A DNA stretch of 16,213 nucleotides from DASTHS01 sp035718085 (GCA_035718085.1 DASTHS010000277.1:1-16213), one strand, 5' to 3'. Shown: positions 1 through 6,832, counted from the first letter of the stretch. The notes: generated by a model not told the origin, from the sequence alone. A program made the numbers and translations.

Positions 1-190
1 CGGCGTCGCGCACCGTCAGCCCGGGCGGTGCGGCCTCGGCCGGCGCACCGGTCACGCCGGTGGTGCTCGCCAGCACCACCTCGTGCCCGTCGCCGGCGAG
101 CGCCCGGGCCAGGTTCCACGCCCGGATGGCCGGGCCGGCCATCGCCGGGCCCACCGGGTCGAAGGTGAGCACCACGACCGGGCCGGTCAC
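1..190 (-). CDS. Glycosyltransferase family 4 protein, N-terminal part (runs off left edge)
   Basis: Read on the minus strand from a GTG at 190-188, the first 63 residues run VTGPVVVLTFDPVG..., then GPAIRAWNLARALAGDGHEV, and continue past the left edge. This is the usual opening of GT4 (GT-B fold) glycosyltransferases: a first beta strand, a Gly-rich turn, a helix with the AxRxxxLAxALA pattern, then GHEVxL. Such enzymes transfer a sugar from a nucleotide-sugar to a lipid or glycan acceptor at the inner face of the membrane. The donor-binding C-terminal domain is outside the window, so donor and acceptor cannot be named. GTG 190 was chosen because homologous-looking sequence begins there and no other in-frame start lies just upstream; no Shine-Dalgarno is visible. 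A -10-like TAGCCT lies at 230-225, giving a short leader. Confidence in the fold is high, in the exact role low. Confidence 0.72.
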   Translation of the reverse strand, partial: MTGPVVVLTFDPVGPAMAGPAIRAWNLARALAGDGHEVVLASTTGVTGAPAEAAPPGLTVRDA

Positions 191-224
191 GTCTGGGCCC
201 GTGTCGGGGAGGCGCGCACGGCGC

Positions 225-230
225 AGGCTA
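225..230 (-). promoter_or_regulatory. Candidate -10 box (TAGCCT) for the glycosyltransferase gene
   Basis: On the minus strand TAGCCT reads 230 to 225, about 34 nt before the GTG at 190. It fits the TAnnnT pattern seen before several genes here. No convincing -35 box or Shine-Dalgarno is seen. Confidence 0.3.
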
Positions 231-242
231 TTCCGGTGCCGC

Positions 243-248
243 TAGGGT
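243..248 (+). promoter_or_regulatory. -10 box (TAGGGT) of a leaderless transcript
   Basis: TAGGGT ends 8 nt before the GTG at 257, the distance expected if transcription begins at or next to the start codon. There is no Shine-Dalgarno in the gap, so leaderless translation is inferred. Confidence 0.5.
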
Positions 249-256
249 GCGCGGCC

Positions 257-949
257 GTGCCCGTGCTGGTGGTCGGCAACTTCCCGCCGGTGCCGGGACC
301 GGTGACCGCCGCCACGTTGGCGCAGGTGCGGGCGGGGGTGGCCGCCGGCGCCAGCGTGCGCACCGCGTCGCCCCGGCCGTCGGGAGCGGAGCTGGTGGTG
401 CCGGCCACCGGGTGGCGCGCCGGGAGGCGGCTCGACGCTGCCCGGCGGTCGACCGGCGCCGACGAGCTGGTGCTGGCCGTCGCCGACGGGCTGCCGGCCC
501 GGGCCCCGGCCGACCGGGGCGGCCGTCGGGCCGTCGGCGTCGCCGACGCCGCGGCGGCGGTGACCTCGACGCTGTGGGCCCTCCGGCGATTCCGGCACGT
601 GACCCTGGTCGTCGCCGACGACCCAGGGGTGCCGGTCACCCTGCTGCGCCCGCTGTGGCGGTCAGCCGACCGCGTGCTGGTGACCGGGGCGGCCCTCGCC
701 GGCCGGCTCGGCGTCCCCGCCGGCGTGGCCGAGGTCGTCGCCGCGCCGGGCCCGCTGCGCGGCGTGGTGGCCACCGGCACCGTGACCACCCTCGGCCCCC
801 CCGAGGCGCCGCCGTGGGAGATGCCGCGCTACGTGGCCGGCCGGGCCGCACGCGCCGTGCTGGGGCCGGCGTTCCCACCGACCTGGGCGGCGCTGCGTTG
901 GGCGGGCCGCCCGGTGCTGCGCCGGCTGCGGGCCCGCCGCGCCGGCTGA
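257..949 (+). CDS. Hypothetical protein resembling the N-terminal half of a GT-B glycosyltransferase
   Basis: The 230-residue protein starts VPVLVVGNFPPVPGPVTAAT at a GTG 8 nt downstream of a TAGGGT box. The reading frame stays open upstream to 83, but that part overlaps the divergent glycosyltransferase gene and looks like frame shadow, so GTG 257 is preferred. The pattern of an opening beta strand, a Gly/Pro turn (GNFPPVPGPV), alternating Ala-rich helices and strands (ALRRFRHVTLVVADDPG; SADRVLVTGAALAGRLGV) recalls the acceptor domain of GT4 enzymes. No donor-binding domain with the usual E-x7-E pattern follows; the protein ends in an Arg-rich tail (LRRLRARRAG). It could be a lone domain working with the divergent glycosyltransferase, a degenerate enzyme, or an unrelated Rossmann-like protein. 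I do not recognise a specific family. Confidence 0.7.
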   Translation: MPVLVVGNFPPVPGPVTAATLAQVRAGVAAGASVRTASPRPSGAELVVPATGWRAGRRLDAARRSTGADELVLAVADGLPARAPADRGGRRAVGVADAAAAVTSTLWALRRFRHVTLVVADDPGVPVTLLRPLWRSADRVLVTGAALAGRLGVPAGVAEVVAAPGPLRGVVATGTVTTLGPPEAPPWEMPRYVAGRAARAVLGPAFPPTWAALRWAGRPVLRRLRARRAG

Positions 950-960
950 GGAGCAGGCCC

Positions 961-976
961 GGGGCGGCGCCGCCCC
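961..976. terminator. GC-rich palindrome between convergent genes (possible bidirectional terminator)
   Basis: GGGGCGGCGCCGCCCC is a perfect 16-nt palindrome in the 34-bp gap between the stop at 949 and the clpP stop at 984. It could form a strong hairpin in either transcript. No T-run follows on either side, so it is at best a non-canonical terminator of the kind often assumed in high-GC actinobacteria. Confidence 0.4.
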
Positions 977-983
977 CCGGCGA

Positions 984-1592
984 TCAGGCGCCGGCCGGCT
1001 CGGTGACGTCGGGCGCCGACTCGATCACCCGGTCGATGAAGCCGTAGTCGAGGGCTTCCTCCGCGGTGAACCACCGGTCGCGGTCGCTGTCGGCCTCGAT
1101 CCGCTCGATCGGCTGGCCCGTGTGGAACGAGATGCGCTCGGCCATCATGCGCTTGAGGTAGATGATCTGCTCCGCCTGGATGGCGATGTCGGCCGCCTGG
1201 CCCTGCGCCTGGCCCGACGGCTGGTGCATCAGGATCCGCGAGTGGGGGAGCGCGAAGCGCTTGCCCCGGGCGCCGGCGCACAGCAGGAACTGGCCCATGG
1301 ATGCCGCCAGGCCCATGCACACCGTCGACACGTCGCAGGGCACGAACTGCATCGTGTCGTAGATGGCCAGGCCGGCGGTCACCGACCCGCCAGGGGAGTT
1401 GATGTAGAGGCTGATGTCGCGCTCGCGGTCTTCGGCGGCGAGCAGCAGCAGCTGCGCGCAGATGAGGTTGGCGCTGGTGTCGTCGACCTGCGTGCCGAGG
1501 AACACGATGCGCTCCCGCAGGAGGCGCCCGTAGATGTCCATGGAACGGTCGCCCGACTGCATCTGGGCGGTGACGGGCTGGATCGGGGCCAT
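984..1592 (-). CDS. clpP: ATP-dependent Clp protease proteolytic subunit (ClpP1-like)
   Basis: The 202-residue protein is a full-length ClpP, the serine peptidase that forms a tetradecameric barrel and degrades proteins unfolded by ClpX or ClpC. The catalytic triad is complete: Ser98 in GLAASMGQF, His123 in ILMHQPSG, Asp172 in DSDRDRWF. The oxyanion/strand motif SLYINSPGGS is at 61-70 and the head-domain helix at about 130-155. The C-terminal IEADSDRDRWFTAEEALDYG stretch resembles actinobacterial ClpP1. ATG 1592 is preceded by TAGCCT (1604-1599) with a 6-nt gap and no Shine-Dalgarno, suggesting a leaderless mRNA. No second clpP, tig or clpX adjoins it, unlike the tandem clpP1-clpP2 arrangement common in actinobacteria, so this may be a stand-alone paralogue whose partner is encoded elsewhere. 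Confidence 0.96.
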   Translation of the reverse strand: MAPIQPVTAQMQSGDRSMDIYGRLLRERIVFLGTQVDDTSANLICAQLLLLAAEDRERDISLYINSPGGSVTAGLAIYDTMQFVPCDVSTVCMGLAASMGQFLLCAGARGKRFALPHSRILMHQPSGQAQGQAADIAIQAEQIIYLKRMMAERISFHTGQPIERIEADSDRDRWFTAEEALDYGFIDRVIESAPDVTEPAGA

Positions 1593-1598
1593 GGCCGG

Positions 1599-1604
1599 AG
1601 GCTA
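1599..1604 (-). promoter_or_regulatory. -10 box (TAGCCT) of leaderless clpP
   Basis: On the minus strand TAGCCT (1604-1599) is followed by 6 nt and then the clpP ATG. The spacing predicts a transcription start at or beside the A of the start codon. Confidence 0.5.
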
Positions 1605-1660
1605 CCGCCGCGGCTCGCGGTCTCCGGCGGCCGTGACCGTCGGCGGGGCCGCCCCCCATC

Positions 1661-1666
1661 TACGCT
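1661..1666 (+). promoter_or_regulatory. Candidate -10 box (TACGCT) for the S8 protease gene
   Basis: TACGCT lies 30 nt before the GTG at 1697, leaving room for a short leader of about 24 nt that includes the AGGAGG ribosome binding site at 1686. No clear -35 element is seen at the usual distance. Confidence 0.4.
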
Positions 1667-1685
1667 GCCCCCCGGCGCGCGAATC

Positions 1686-1691
1686 AGGAGG
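1686..1691 (+). promoter_or_regulatory. Shine-Dalgarno AGGAGG fixing the S8 protease start
   Basis: A perfect AGGAGG with a 5-nt gap to GTG 1697 fixes that codon as the start, ahead of a signal peptide. It contrasts with the leaderless neighbours. Confidence 0.7.
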
Positions 1692-1696
1692 TCGGC

Positions 1697-3724
1697 GTGA
1701 GGCAGGTTCGGCTCGGGTGCTGGGGCACCCGCACCGCCGCAGTGGCGGTCGGCGGGGTCGCAGCGCTCGTCGGCCCGTGGTCGGCGCCCTCCGCGTCGGC
1801 GGCCACGGCCCACCCGGTGCCCGAGGTGTCGGTCGTGGTGCAGCTCGCCACTGGCGCACGGGCCCACGCGGCCGCCGTCCTCGGTGCCGAGCCGGGGAGC
1901 CGCCCGGTCGCGGCGCCCGGCGGCCGCTGGACCTGGCAGGTGCCGAGCGGGGAGGTGGCGGCCACGCTGTCCCCGCTGCAGCACGCCGCCGGGGTGGTGT
2001 ACGCGTCCAGCGCCCACCTCGTGCACGCGACCGACCTGTCGTCGACGCCGTCGGACCCGTGCTACCAGGCGACGTGCGGTCCGGTGAACCCGGAGGTCGT
2101 CGACGGCGAGAGCCCCGATCGGACGACCACCGGCGACCAACGCGACCTGGCGCTGGTCGATGCCGCCCCGGCGTGGGCGGTGACCCACGGGAGCAGCTCC
2201 ATCCTCGTGGCCGTGCTCGACACCGGGGTCGACGCCCAGCAGGAAGACCTCAGCGGCGACGTGATCGCCGGACCCGTGCTCTGCAGCCCGGCCAGCGACA
2301 GCGCCTGCAACACCGCCCCGAACGGCGGTGACCCCTCCGACACCGACGACGCCGGCCACGGCACCCACGTCACCGGCACCATCGCGGCGCGCAGCGACAA
2401 CGGCGTCGGGGTGGCCAGCCTCGGGTGGGCGACCCGGGCCGAGGTCTTCAAGGTGCTCGACCGCACCGGGGCCGGCACGACCACCGACCTGGCGACGGGC
2501 ATCTACGACGCCGTCAACGCCGGCGCTTCGATCATCAACATGTCGCTGGGCGACCCGTCCTGCAACGTGCCCCTACCGCCGAACGAGGCCGGCCAGTGCG
2601 GCCCCGACCCCGACACCGAGGCGGCCGTCGAGTACGCAGAGGCGCACGGCGTGGTGGTGGTGGCCGCCGCCGGCAACGACGGCTACTCGGCGGGGAGCAA
2701 CTCGCCGGGCTACCCGGCGGGCTACCCGGGGGTGCTGTCCGTCGCCGCGACCGACCAGTCGGGGGCGACCGAGGGGTACTCGGAGTGGGGCGACGCCGCC
2801 AACATCGCCGCCCCCGGCGACAACGTGCTGTCGACCTGGAACACCGGCGTCGGGGGCACCCCGTCGACGTCGACCTACGCGGTGCTGAGCGGCACGTCGA
2901 TGGCCGCGCCGCACGTCGCCGCCGCCGCTGCGCTCGTGCGCGCCGCCGACCCGGGGCTGTCGGCCGCGCAGGTGACGTCGTTGCTCGAGACCACCGCAGG
3001 GCCCCTCGGCGGCCGGGCCATCGACGGTGGCCTGCTCGACGCCGGGGCGGCCGTGCGCGCCGCCGCCCAGGCCGCGGCCACCGGCCAGGCGTCGCTGCCC
3101 GCCTTCGCCGGCTACCGGATGACCGGCGCCGACGGCGCCGTCTACCCCTTCGGTGCCGACCCGTGGTTCGGCGACCTCCAGGGCACCGCCCTCGCCAAGC
3201 CGGTGGTCGGTTCGGCCGCCCGGCCCGACGGTGCCGGCTACTGGCTGGTGGGGTCCGACGGCGGCATCTTCTCCTTCGGCGACGCCGCCTTCCACGGCTC
3301 GACGGGCAACATCCGCCTGACCCGCCCGGTGGTCGGCATGGCGGCGACGCCCGACGGTGGTGGCTACTGGCTGGTGGCCTCCGACGGCGGGGTGTTCGCG
3401 TTCGGCGACGCGCGGTTCTTCGGCTCGACGGGGGCCATCGCGTTGACCCGCCCGGTGGTGGGCATGGCGGCGACGCCCGACGGTGGTGGCTACTGGCTGG
3501 TGGCCTCCGACGGCGGGGTGTTCGCCTTCGGCGACGCCGCCTTCCACGGGTCGACCGGCGCCATCCGCCTGACCCGCCCGGTGGTGGCCATGGACGCCAC
3601 CTCCGACGGGCGCGGCTACTGGCTGGTGGCCAGCGACGGCGGTGTGTTCTCCTTCGGCGACGCCCGCTTCGCCGGCTCCACCGGCGGCGTCAACCTGGCC
3701 GCCCCCATCGTCGCCGCCGGGTGA
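1697..3724 (+). CDS. Secreted subtilisin-like serine protease (S8) with C-terminal 42-residue repeats
   Basis: The 675-residue protein starts at GTG 1697 behind a perfect Shine-Dalgarno. Residues 1 to about 35 form a signal peptide (Arg-containing N-region, Ala/Val/Gly core, ASA cleavage site). Residues 40-115 look like an inhibitor-type propeptide. The S8 catalytic domain (about 155-460) has Asp175 in VLDTGVD, His221 in GHGTHVTG, the oxyanion Asn327 in AAAGNDG and Ser401 in LSGTSMAAPH, so it should be active. Cys pairs near PCYQATCGP, LCSPASDSAC and SCNVPLPPNEAGQC suggest disulfides, fitting an extracytoplasmic enzyme. Residues 472-675 are five tandem 42-residue repeats (the last is 36 residues), probably a beta-propeller-like or surface-binding domain; this is inference. 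The same repeat ends the next gene. It would cleave proteins outside the membrane; the target is unknown. Confidence 0.95.
   Translation: MRQVRLGCWGTRTAAVAVGGVAALVGPWSAPSASAATAHPVPEVSVVVQLATGARAHAAAVLGAEPGSRPVAAPGGRWTWQVPSGEVAATLSPLQHAAGVVYASSAHLVHATDLSSTPSDPCYQATCGPVNPEVVDGESPDRTTTGDQRDLALVDAAPAWAVTHGSSSILVAVLDTGVDAQQEDLSGDVIAGPVLCSPASDSACNTAPNGGDPSDTDDAGHGTHVTGTIAARSDNGVGVASLGWATRAEVFKVLDRTGAGTTTDLATGIYDAVNAGASIINMSLGDPSCNVPLPPNEAGQCGPDPDTEAAVEYAEAHGVVVVAAAGNDGYSAGSNSPGYPAGYPGVLSVAATDQSGATEGYSEWGDAANIAAPGDNVLSTWNTGVGGTPSTSTYAVLSGTSMAAPHVAAAAALVRAADPGLSAAQVTSLLETTAGPLGGRAIDGGLLDAGAAVRAAAQAAATGQASLPAFAGYRMTGADGAVYPFGADPWFGDLQGTALAKPVVGSAARPDGAGYWLVGSDGGIFSFGDAAFHGSTGNIRLTRPVVGMAATPDGGGYWLVASDGGVFAFGDARFFGSTGAIALTRPVVGMAATPDGGGYWLVASDGGVFAFGDAAFHGSTGAIRLTRPVVAMDATSDGRGYWLVASDGGVFSFGDARFAGSTGGVNLAAPIVAAG
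3110..3721 (+). repeat. Five tandem 126-bp coding repeats (42-residue units) in the S8 protease
   Basis: Units begin at 3110, 3236, 3362, 3488 and 3614, exactly 126 bp apart; the last is cut at 36 residues by the stop codon. The core is GYWLVxSDGGxFxFGDAxFxG, then STGx4LTRPVVxMxATxDG. The first unit is divergent (GYRMTGADGAVYPFGADPWF). Positions 3335-3399 and 3461-3525 are identical over 65 nt, which suggests recent unit duplication or gene conversion. Confidence 0.95.
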
Positions 3725-3761
3725 CGAACCGCTCATGTGCGACGCCCGCCTGCCGATCGAA

Positions 3762-3767
3762 TAGCGT
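3762..3767 (+). promoter_or_regulatory. Candidate -10 box (TAGCGT) for the SpoIID/LytB-domain gene
   Basis: TAGCGT lies in the 92-bp gap after the S8 protease gene and would give a leader of roughly 40 nt before GTG 3817. It suggests this gene has its own promoter, although read-through from the protease gene is possible because no hairpin is seen between them. Confidence 0.4.
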
Positions 3768-3816
3768 CTGGGCGGGTTCCACCCCGGGGCGGACGATCGG
3801 ACCCTGGAGCAGTCGC

Positions 3817-5778
3817 GTGCGTCGTGTGATCACCTCAACCATCCTGCTGGGCGCCGTGTGCGCCAGCGCGGCCGGCCTGGCGGCGGTGACCGCGCCGCCG
3901 CCGGCGGCGGCGGCGACGCCGTCGAGCGTCACCATCACCGGCCACGGCTTCGGCCACGGGCGCGGCATGGGCCAGTACGGCGCCTACGGCTACGCGCTGG
4001 CCGGTGACAGCGCGGCGACCATCCTCGGCCACTTCTACGGCGGCACCACCCTGAGCGCCACCAGCTCCGCCCGCGCCTCTTCCCCCATCGCCGTGCGGCT
4101 CGACGAGCTCGACGACGCCACGTCGGTGAGCGCCACGGGCTCGAACCTGACGGCCAGCTGGTCGGGTGGCTCGGTGACCGCCCCCCAGATCACCGTCACC
4201 CGCACCAGCGGCGGCCCGACGGTGAACGGCCAGGCCGCCTCGGGCGATGTCACCCTGACCGCCGCCGGACCCGTGCAGGTGACCCTGCCGGGGGGCTCGA
4301 CCCGCAGCTACCTGGGCTCGATCGTGGTCAAGTCGGCGGTCACTGAGGTGTGGGACGTGCTGGCCCTCGACGACTACGTCGCCGGTGTCGTCCCCGCCGA
4401 GTCACCCGCCTCGTGGGGCACCGACGGGCTCGCCGCCCTCGAGGCCCAGGCGGTCGCGGCGCGCAGCTACGCCCTGGCCTACCTGGCCAGCTCGCAGCGC
4501 CCCGCCATCTGCGACACGACCGCCTGCCAGGTGTACTCCGGCGACCAGGACGTCGCCGGAGACCCTGCCGCCAGCTCCTACACCACCTACTCCGACGAGG
4601 CCGTGCGGGCGACCAGCGGCCAGGTGCTGCTCTGCGCCGCCAGCGCCTGCGGCCCCACCGGGTCGGTCGCCCTCGCCGAGTTCTCGTCGTCGACCGGCGG
4701 CTACAGCGCCGGCGGTGCCTTCCCCGCCGTCGTCGACGACGGCGATGCCACGTCGTCGAACCCCAACCACACGTGGACGGTGACGGTCCAGGCGTCGGCC
4801 GTGGAGGCGGCGTGGCCGTCGATCGGCACGCTGGAGGGGGTCGCCGTCACCGCCCGCAACGGCCTGGGCGACATGGGCGGCAGGGCGACGAGCGTGTCGG
4901 TCAGCGGCACCAGCGGAGCGGTGCAGGTGACCGGAGCGACCTTCGCCGCCTACCTCGGCCTCCGCTCCGACTGGTTCCAGGTGGGCGGGGGGGCGGTGTC
5001 GGGGTCGGGCACCTCGTCGGGTCAGCTCGACGGCTACTGGATCCTCACCTCCGACGGCGCCGTGCACCCCTTCGGCGGGGCGGTCTCCTACGGGTCGACC
5101 GCCGGCCAGCGTCTCGCCTCCCCGGTGGTGGCCATGGCGCCCACCGCCGACCAGTCGGGCTACTGGGAGGTCGCCGGCGACGGCGGCATCTTCAGCTTCG
5201 GGGGCGCGGCGTTCCACGGGTCGACCGGCGGGATGCACCTGAACCGGCCGATCATCGGCATGGCGTCGACGCCCAGCAGCAAGGGGTACTGGCTGTTCGC
5301 GTCCGACGGCGGCATGTTCAGCTTCGGGGACGCCCGCTTCCTGGGGTCGACCGGCGGCATGCGCCTGAACCGGCCGATCGTCGGCATGGCGGCGACCGCT
5401 GACGGTGGCGGCTACTGGCTGGTCGCCTCCGACGGGGGCATCTTCGCGTTCGGTGACGCCCGGTTCCTGGGGTCGACCGGCGCCATGCACCTCAACGCCC
5501 CCATCGTGGGCATGGTCCCGGCACCCGACGGGTCGGGCTACACCCTCGTCGCCAGCGACGGTGGCATCTTCTGCTTCGGGTCGGCCCGCTACCTCGGTTC
5601 GCTGCCCGCCGAGGGCGTGAGCGACACCGTGCGGGCGGTCACGCCGACGCCCGACGGCGGGGGCTACGAGGTGCTCGGCGCCACCGGGCGCGTGTACCCC
5701 TTCGGCGACGCGCCGTTCGAGGGCAACCTCGCCGGCACGTCGGCCGCCGCCCTGGACATCTTCGGCCACCACGGGTAG
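3817..5778 (+). CDS. Secreted SpoIID/LytB-domain protein with C-terminal 42-residue repeats
   Basis: The 653-residue protein starts at GTG 3817, with GGAG at 3806-3809 as ribosome binding site and a signal peptide right after (VRRVITSTILLGAVCASAAG, Ala-rich cleavage region near 33). The open frame continues upstream to 2425 but only as an alternate frame inside the protease gene. Residues 36 to about 390 match the SpoIID/LytB family: GHGFGHGRGMGQYGAYG at 42-58 and DDYVAGVVPAESPASWG, with Glu195 as the likely catalytic acid by analogy with SpoIID lytic transglycosylase, then ALEAQAVAARSYALAYL. SpoIID enzymes cut peptidoglycan lacking stem peptides during sporulation; in non-sporulating actinobacteria the domain acts in wall remodelling. 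Cys pairs (ICDTTAC, LLCAASAC) fit an extracytoplasmic location. Residues 406-653 are six 42-residue repeats as in the upstream protease. The sequence supports the domain; the substrate is inference. Confidence 0.93.
   Translation: MRRVITSTILLGAVCASAAGLAAVTAPPPAAAATPSSVTITGHGFGHGRGMGQYGAYGYALAGDSAATILGHFYGGTTLSATSSARASSPIAVRLDELDDATSVSATGSNLTASWSGGSVTAPQITVTRTSGGPTVNGQAASGDVTLTAAGPVQVTLPGGSTRSYLGSIVVKSAVTEVWDVLALDDYVAGVVPAESPASWGTDGLAALEAQAVAARSYALAYLASSQRPAICDTTACQVYSGDQDVAGDPAASSYTTYSDEAVRATSGQVLLCAASACGPTGSVALAEFSSSTGGYSAGGAFPAVVDDGDATSSNPNHTWTVTVQASAVEAAWPSIGTLEGVAVTARNGLGDMGGRATSVSVSGTSGAVQVTGATFAAYLGLRSDWFQVGGGAVSGSGTSSGQLDGYWILTSDGAVHPFGGAVSYGSTAGQRLASPVVAMAPTADQSGYWEVAGDGGIFSFGGAAFHGSTGGMHLNRPIIGMASTPSSKGYWLFASDGGMFSFGDARFLGSTGGMRLNRPIVGMAATADGGGYWLVASDGGIFAFGDARFLGSTGAMHLNAPIVGMVPAPDGSGYTLVASDGGIFCFGSARYLGSLPAEGVSDTVRAVTPTPDGGGYEVLGATGRVYPFGDAPFEGNLAGTSAAALDIFGHHG
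5032..5775 (+). repeat. Six tandem 126-bp coding repeats (42-residue units) in the SpoIID/LytB-domain gene
   Basis: Units begin at 5032, 5158, 5284, 5410, 5536 and 5662 with an exact 126-bp period; the last is 38 residues. Internal units follow GYWLxASDGGxFxFGDARFLG, then STGxMxLNxPIVGM. The first and last units carry VHPFG or VYPFG instead of FSFG/FAFG, like the first unit of the protease array, so they may be end caps of one folded domain. Confidence 0.95.
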
Positions 5779-5802
5779 GCGGCCGATGCCGGAGGGCGGC
5801 GC

Positions 5803-6774
5803 TCAGCTGTTCGCAGCGCGCAGGGCGGCGAGGTCGGCGTCGACCATCATCCGCACCAGGTCCTCGAAGCCCACCTCCGGCTTCCACCCCAAGGTGGCGG
5901 TCGCCTTCGCCGGGTCCCCGATCAGCAGGTCGACCTCGGCGGGCCGGAAGAACTGCTCGTCGACGCGCACGTGGTCTTCCCAGTCGAGCCCGACGTGGTC
6001 GAAGGCCACTTGGCACAGCTCCCGCACCGAGTGGGTCTCCCCGGTGGCCACCACGAAGTCGTCGGGACGATCCTGCTGGAGCATCAGCCACATGGCCTTG
6101 ACGTAGTCGCCGGCGAAGCCCCAGTCGCGCTGCGCCTCGAGGTTGCCGAGCTTGACCTCCCGCTGCAGGCCCAGCTTGATGGCGGCCACGCTGAAGGTCA
6201 CCTTCCGGGTGACGAACTCGAGGCCGCGGCGCGGGCTCTCGTGGTTGAACAGGATCCCCGAGCTGGCGTGCAGGCCGTAGCTCTCGCGGTAGTTCACCGT
6301 GATCCAATGGCCGTAGAGCTTCGCCACCCCGTAGGGGCTGCGGGGGTAGAAGGGGGTGGTCTCCACCTGCGGCACCTCCACCACCTTGCCGAACATCTCG
6401 CTCGAGCTGGCCTGGTAGAAGCGGATCGACGGATCGGTCAGCAAGATGGCGTCGAGCAGCCGGGTGACCCCGAGGCCGGTGACCTCGCCGGTGAGGATGG
6501 GCTGGTTGAACGACGTCTGCACGAACGACTGGGCGGCGAGGTTGTAGACCTCGGTCGGCTTGTAGTTGCGCAGCACCCGGATCATCGAGGCCTCGTCGAG
6601 GAGGTCGGCGGGCTCGAGGGTCACCTTGTCGCCAAGGTGGGTGATCCGCTCGAAGGTCGGGGTGCTCGAGCGGCGGTGCAGGCCGATCACCTCGTAGCCC
6701 TTCTCGAGCAGCAGTTCGGCGAGGTAGGAGCCGTCCTGGCCGGTGATGCCGGTGATGAGCGCACGGGGGGCCAT
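5803..6774 (-). CDS. gmd: GDP-mannose 4,6-dehydratase
   Basis: The 323-residue protein is an extended short-chain dehydrogenase that converts GDP-D-mannose to GDP-4-dehydro-6-deoxy-D-mannose in the cytoplasm, the precursor of GDP-fucose, GDP-rhamnose and related sugars. The NADP-binding motif GITGQDG is at 9-15, followed by SYLAELLLEKGYEV. NLAAQSFV is at 78-85, the active-site SSSEMFG at 123-129, Tyr148 and Lys152 in SPYGVAKLYGH, and the family signature FNHESPRRG at 176-184. The start is ATG 6774 because MAPRALITGITGQDG places the nucleotide-binding loop at the usual distance; 12 extra upstream codons are possible but unlike the family. It lies 58 nt downstream of the RmlC-like gene on the same strand, so co-transcription is likely. 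No Shine-Dalgarno is visible, and a weak AACACT box (6786-6781) could give a leaderless mRNA. No GDP-fucose synthase or GDP-rhamnose reductase gene is in view. Confidence 0.96.
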   Translation of the reverse strand: MAPRALITGITGQDGSYLAELLLEKGYEVIGLHRRSSTPTFERITHLGDKVTLEPADLLDEASMIRVLRNYKPTEVYNLAAQSFVQTSFNQPILTGEVTGLGVTRLLDAILLTDPSIRFYQASSSEMFGKVVEVPQVETTPFYPRSPYGVAKLYGHWITVNYRESYGLHASSGILFNHESPRRGLEFVTRKVTFSVAAIKLGLQREVKLGNLEAQRDWGFAGDYVKAMWLMLQQDRPDDFVVATGETHSVRELCQVAFDHVGLDWEDHVRVDEQFFRPAEVDLLIGDPAKATATLGWKPEVGFEDLVRMMVDADLAALRAANS

Positions 6775-6832
6775 GGCACCAGTGTTGCCGACGGGCCCGC
6801 CGGCCCTCACCTCGCGGCGACCGCCGGGACGG

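Noticed and set aside
83..256. Longer start for the GT-like protein at ATG 83
   Set aside because: The extra 58 residues overlap the divergent glycosyltransferase gene and precede the TAGGGT promoter box; composition is shadow-like.
2425..3816. Upstream extension of the SpoIID reading frame to 2425
   Set aside because: It runs in another frame inside the S8 protease gene, is Arg-rich nonsense in composition, and the real start at 3817 has a Shine-Dalgarno and a signal peptide.
3110..5775. CRISPR-like or tandem-repeat DNA array
   Set aside because: The 126-bp units are in frame, encode a conserved 42-residue protein unit and have no spacers; they are protein repeats.
6793..6806. Inverted repeat GGGCC-CGCC-GGCCC between the epimerase gene and gmd
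   Set aside because: A 5-bp GC stem in GC-rich DNA is weak evidence for attenuation, and no T-run follows.
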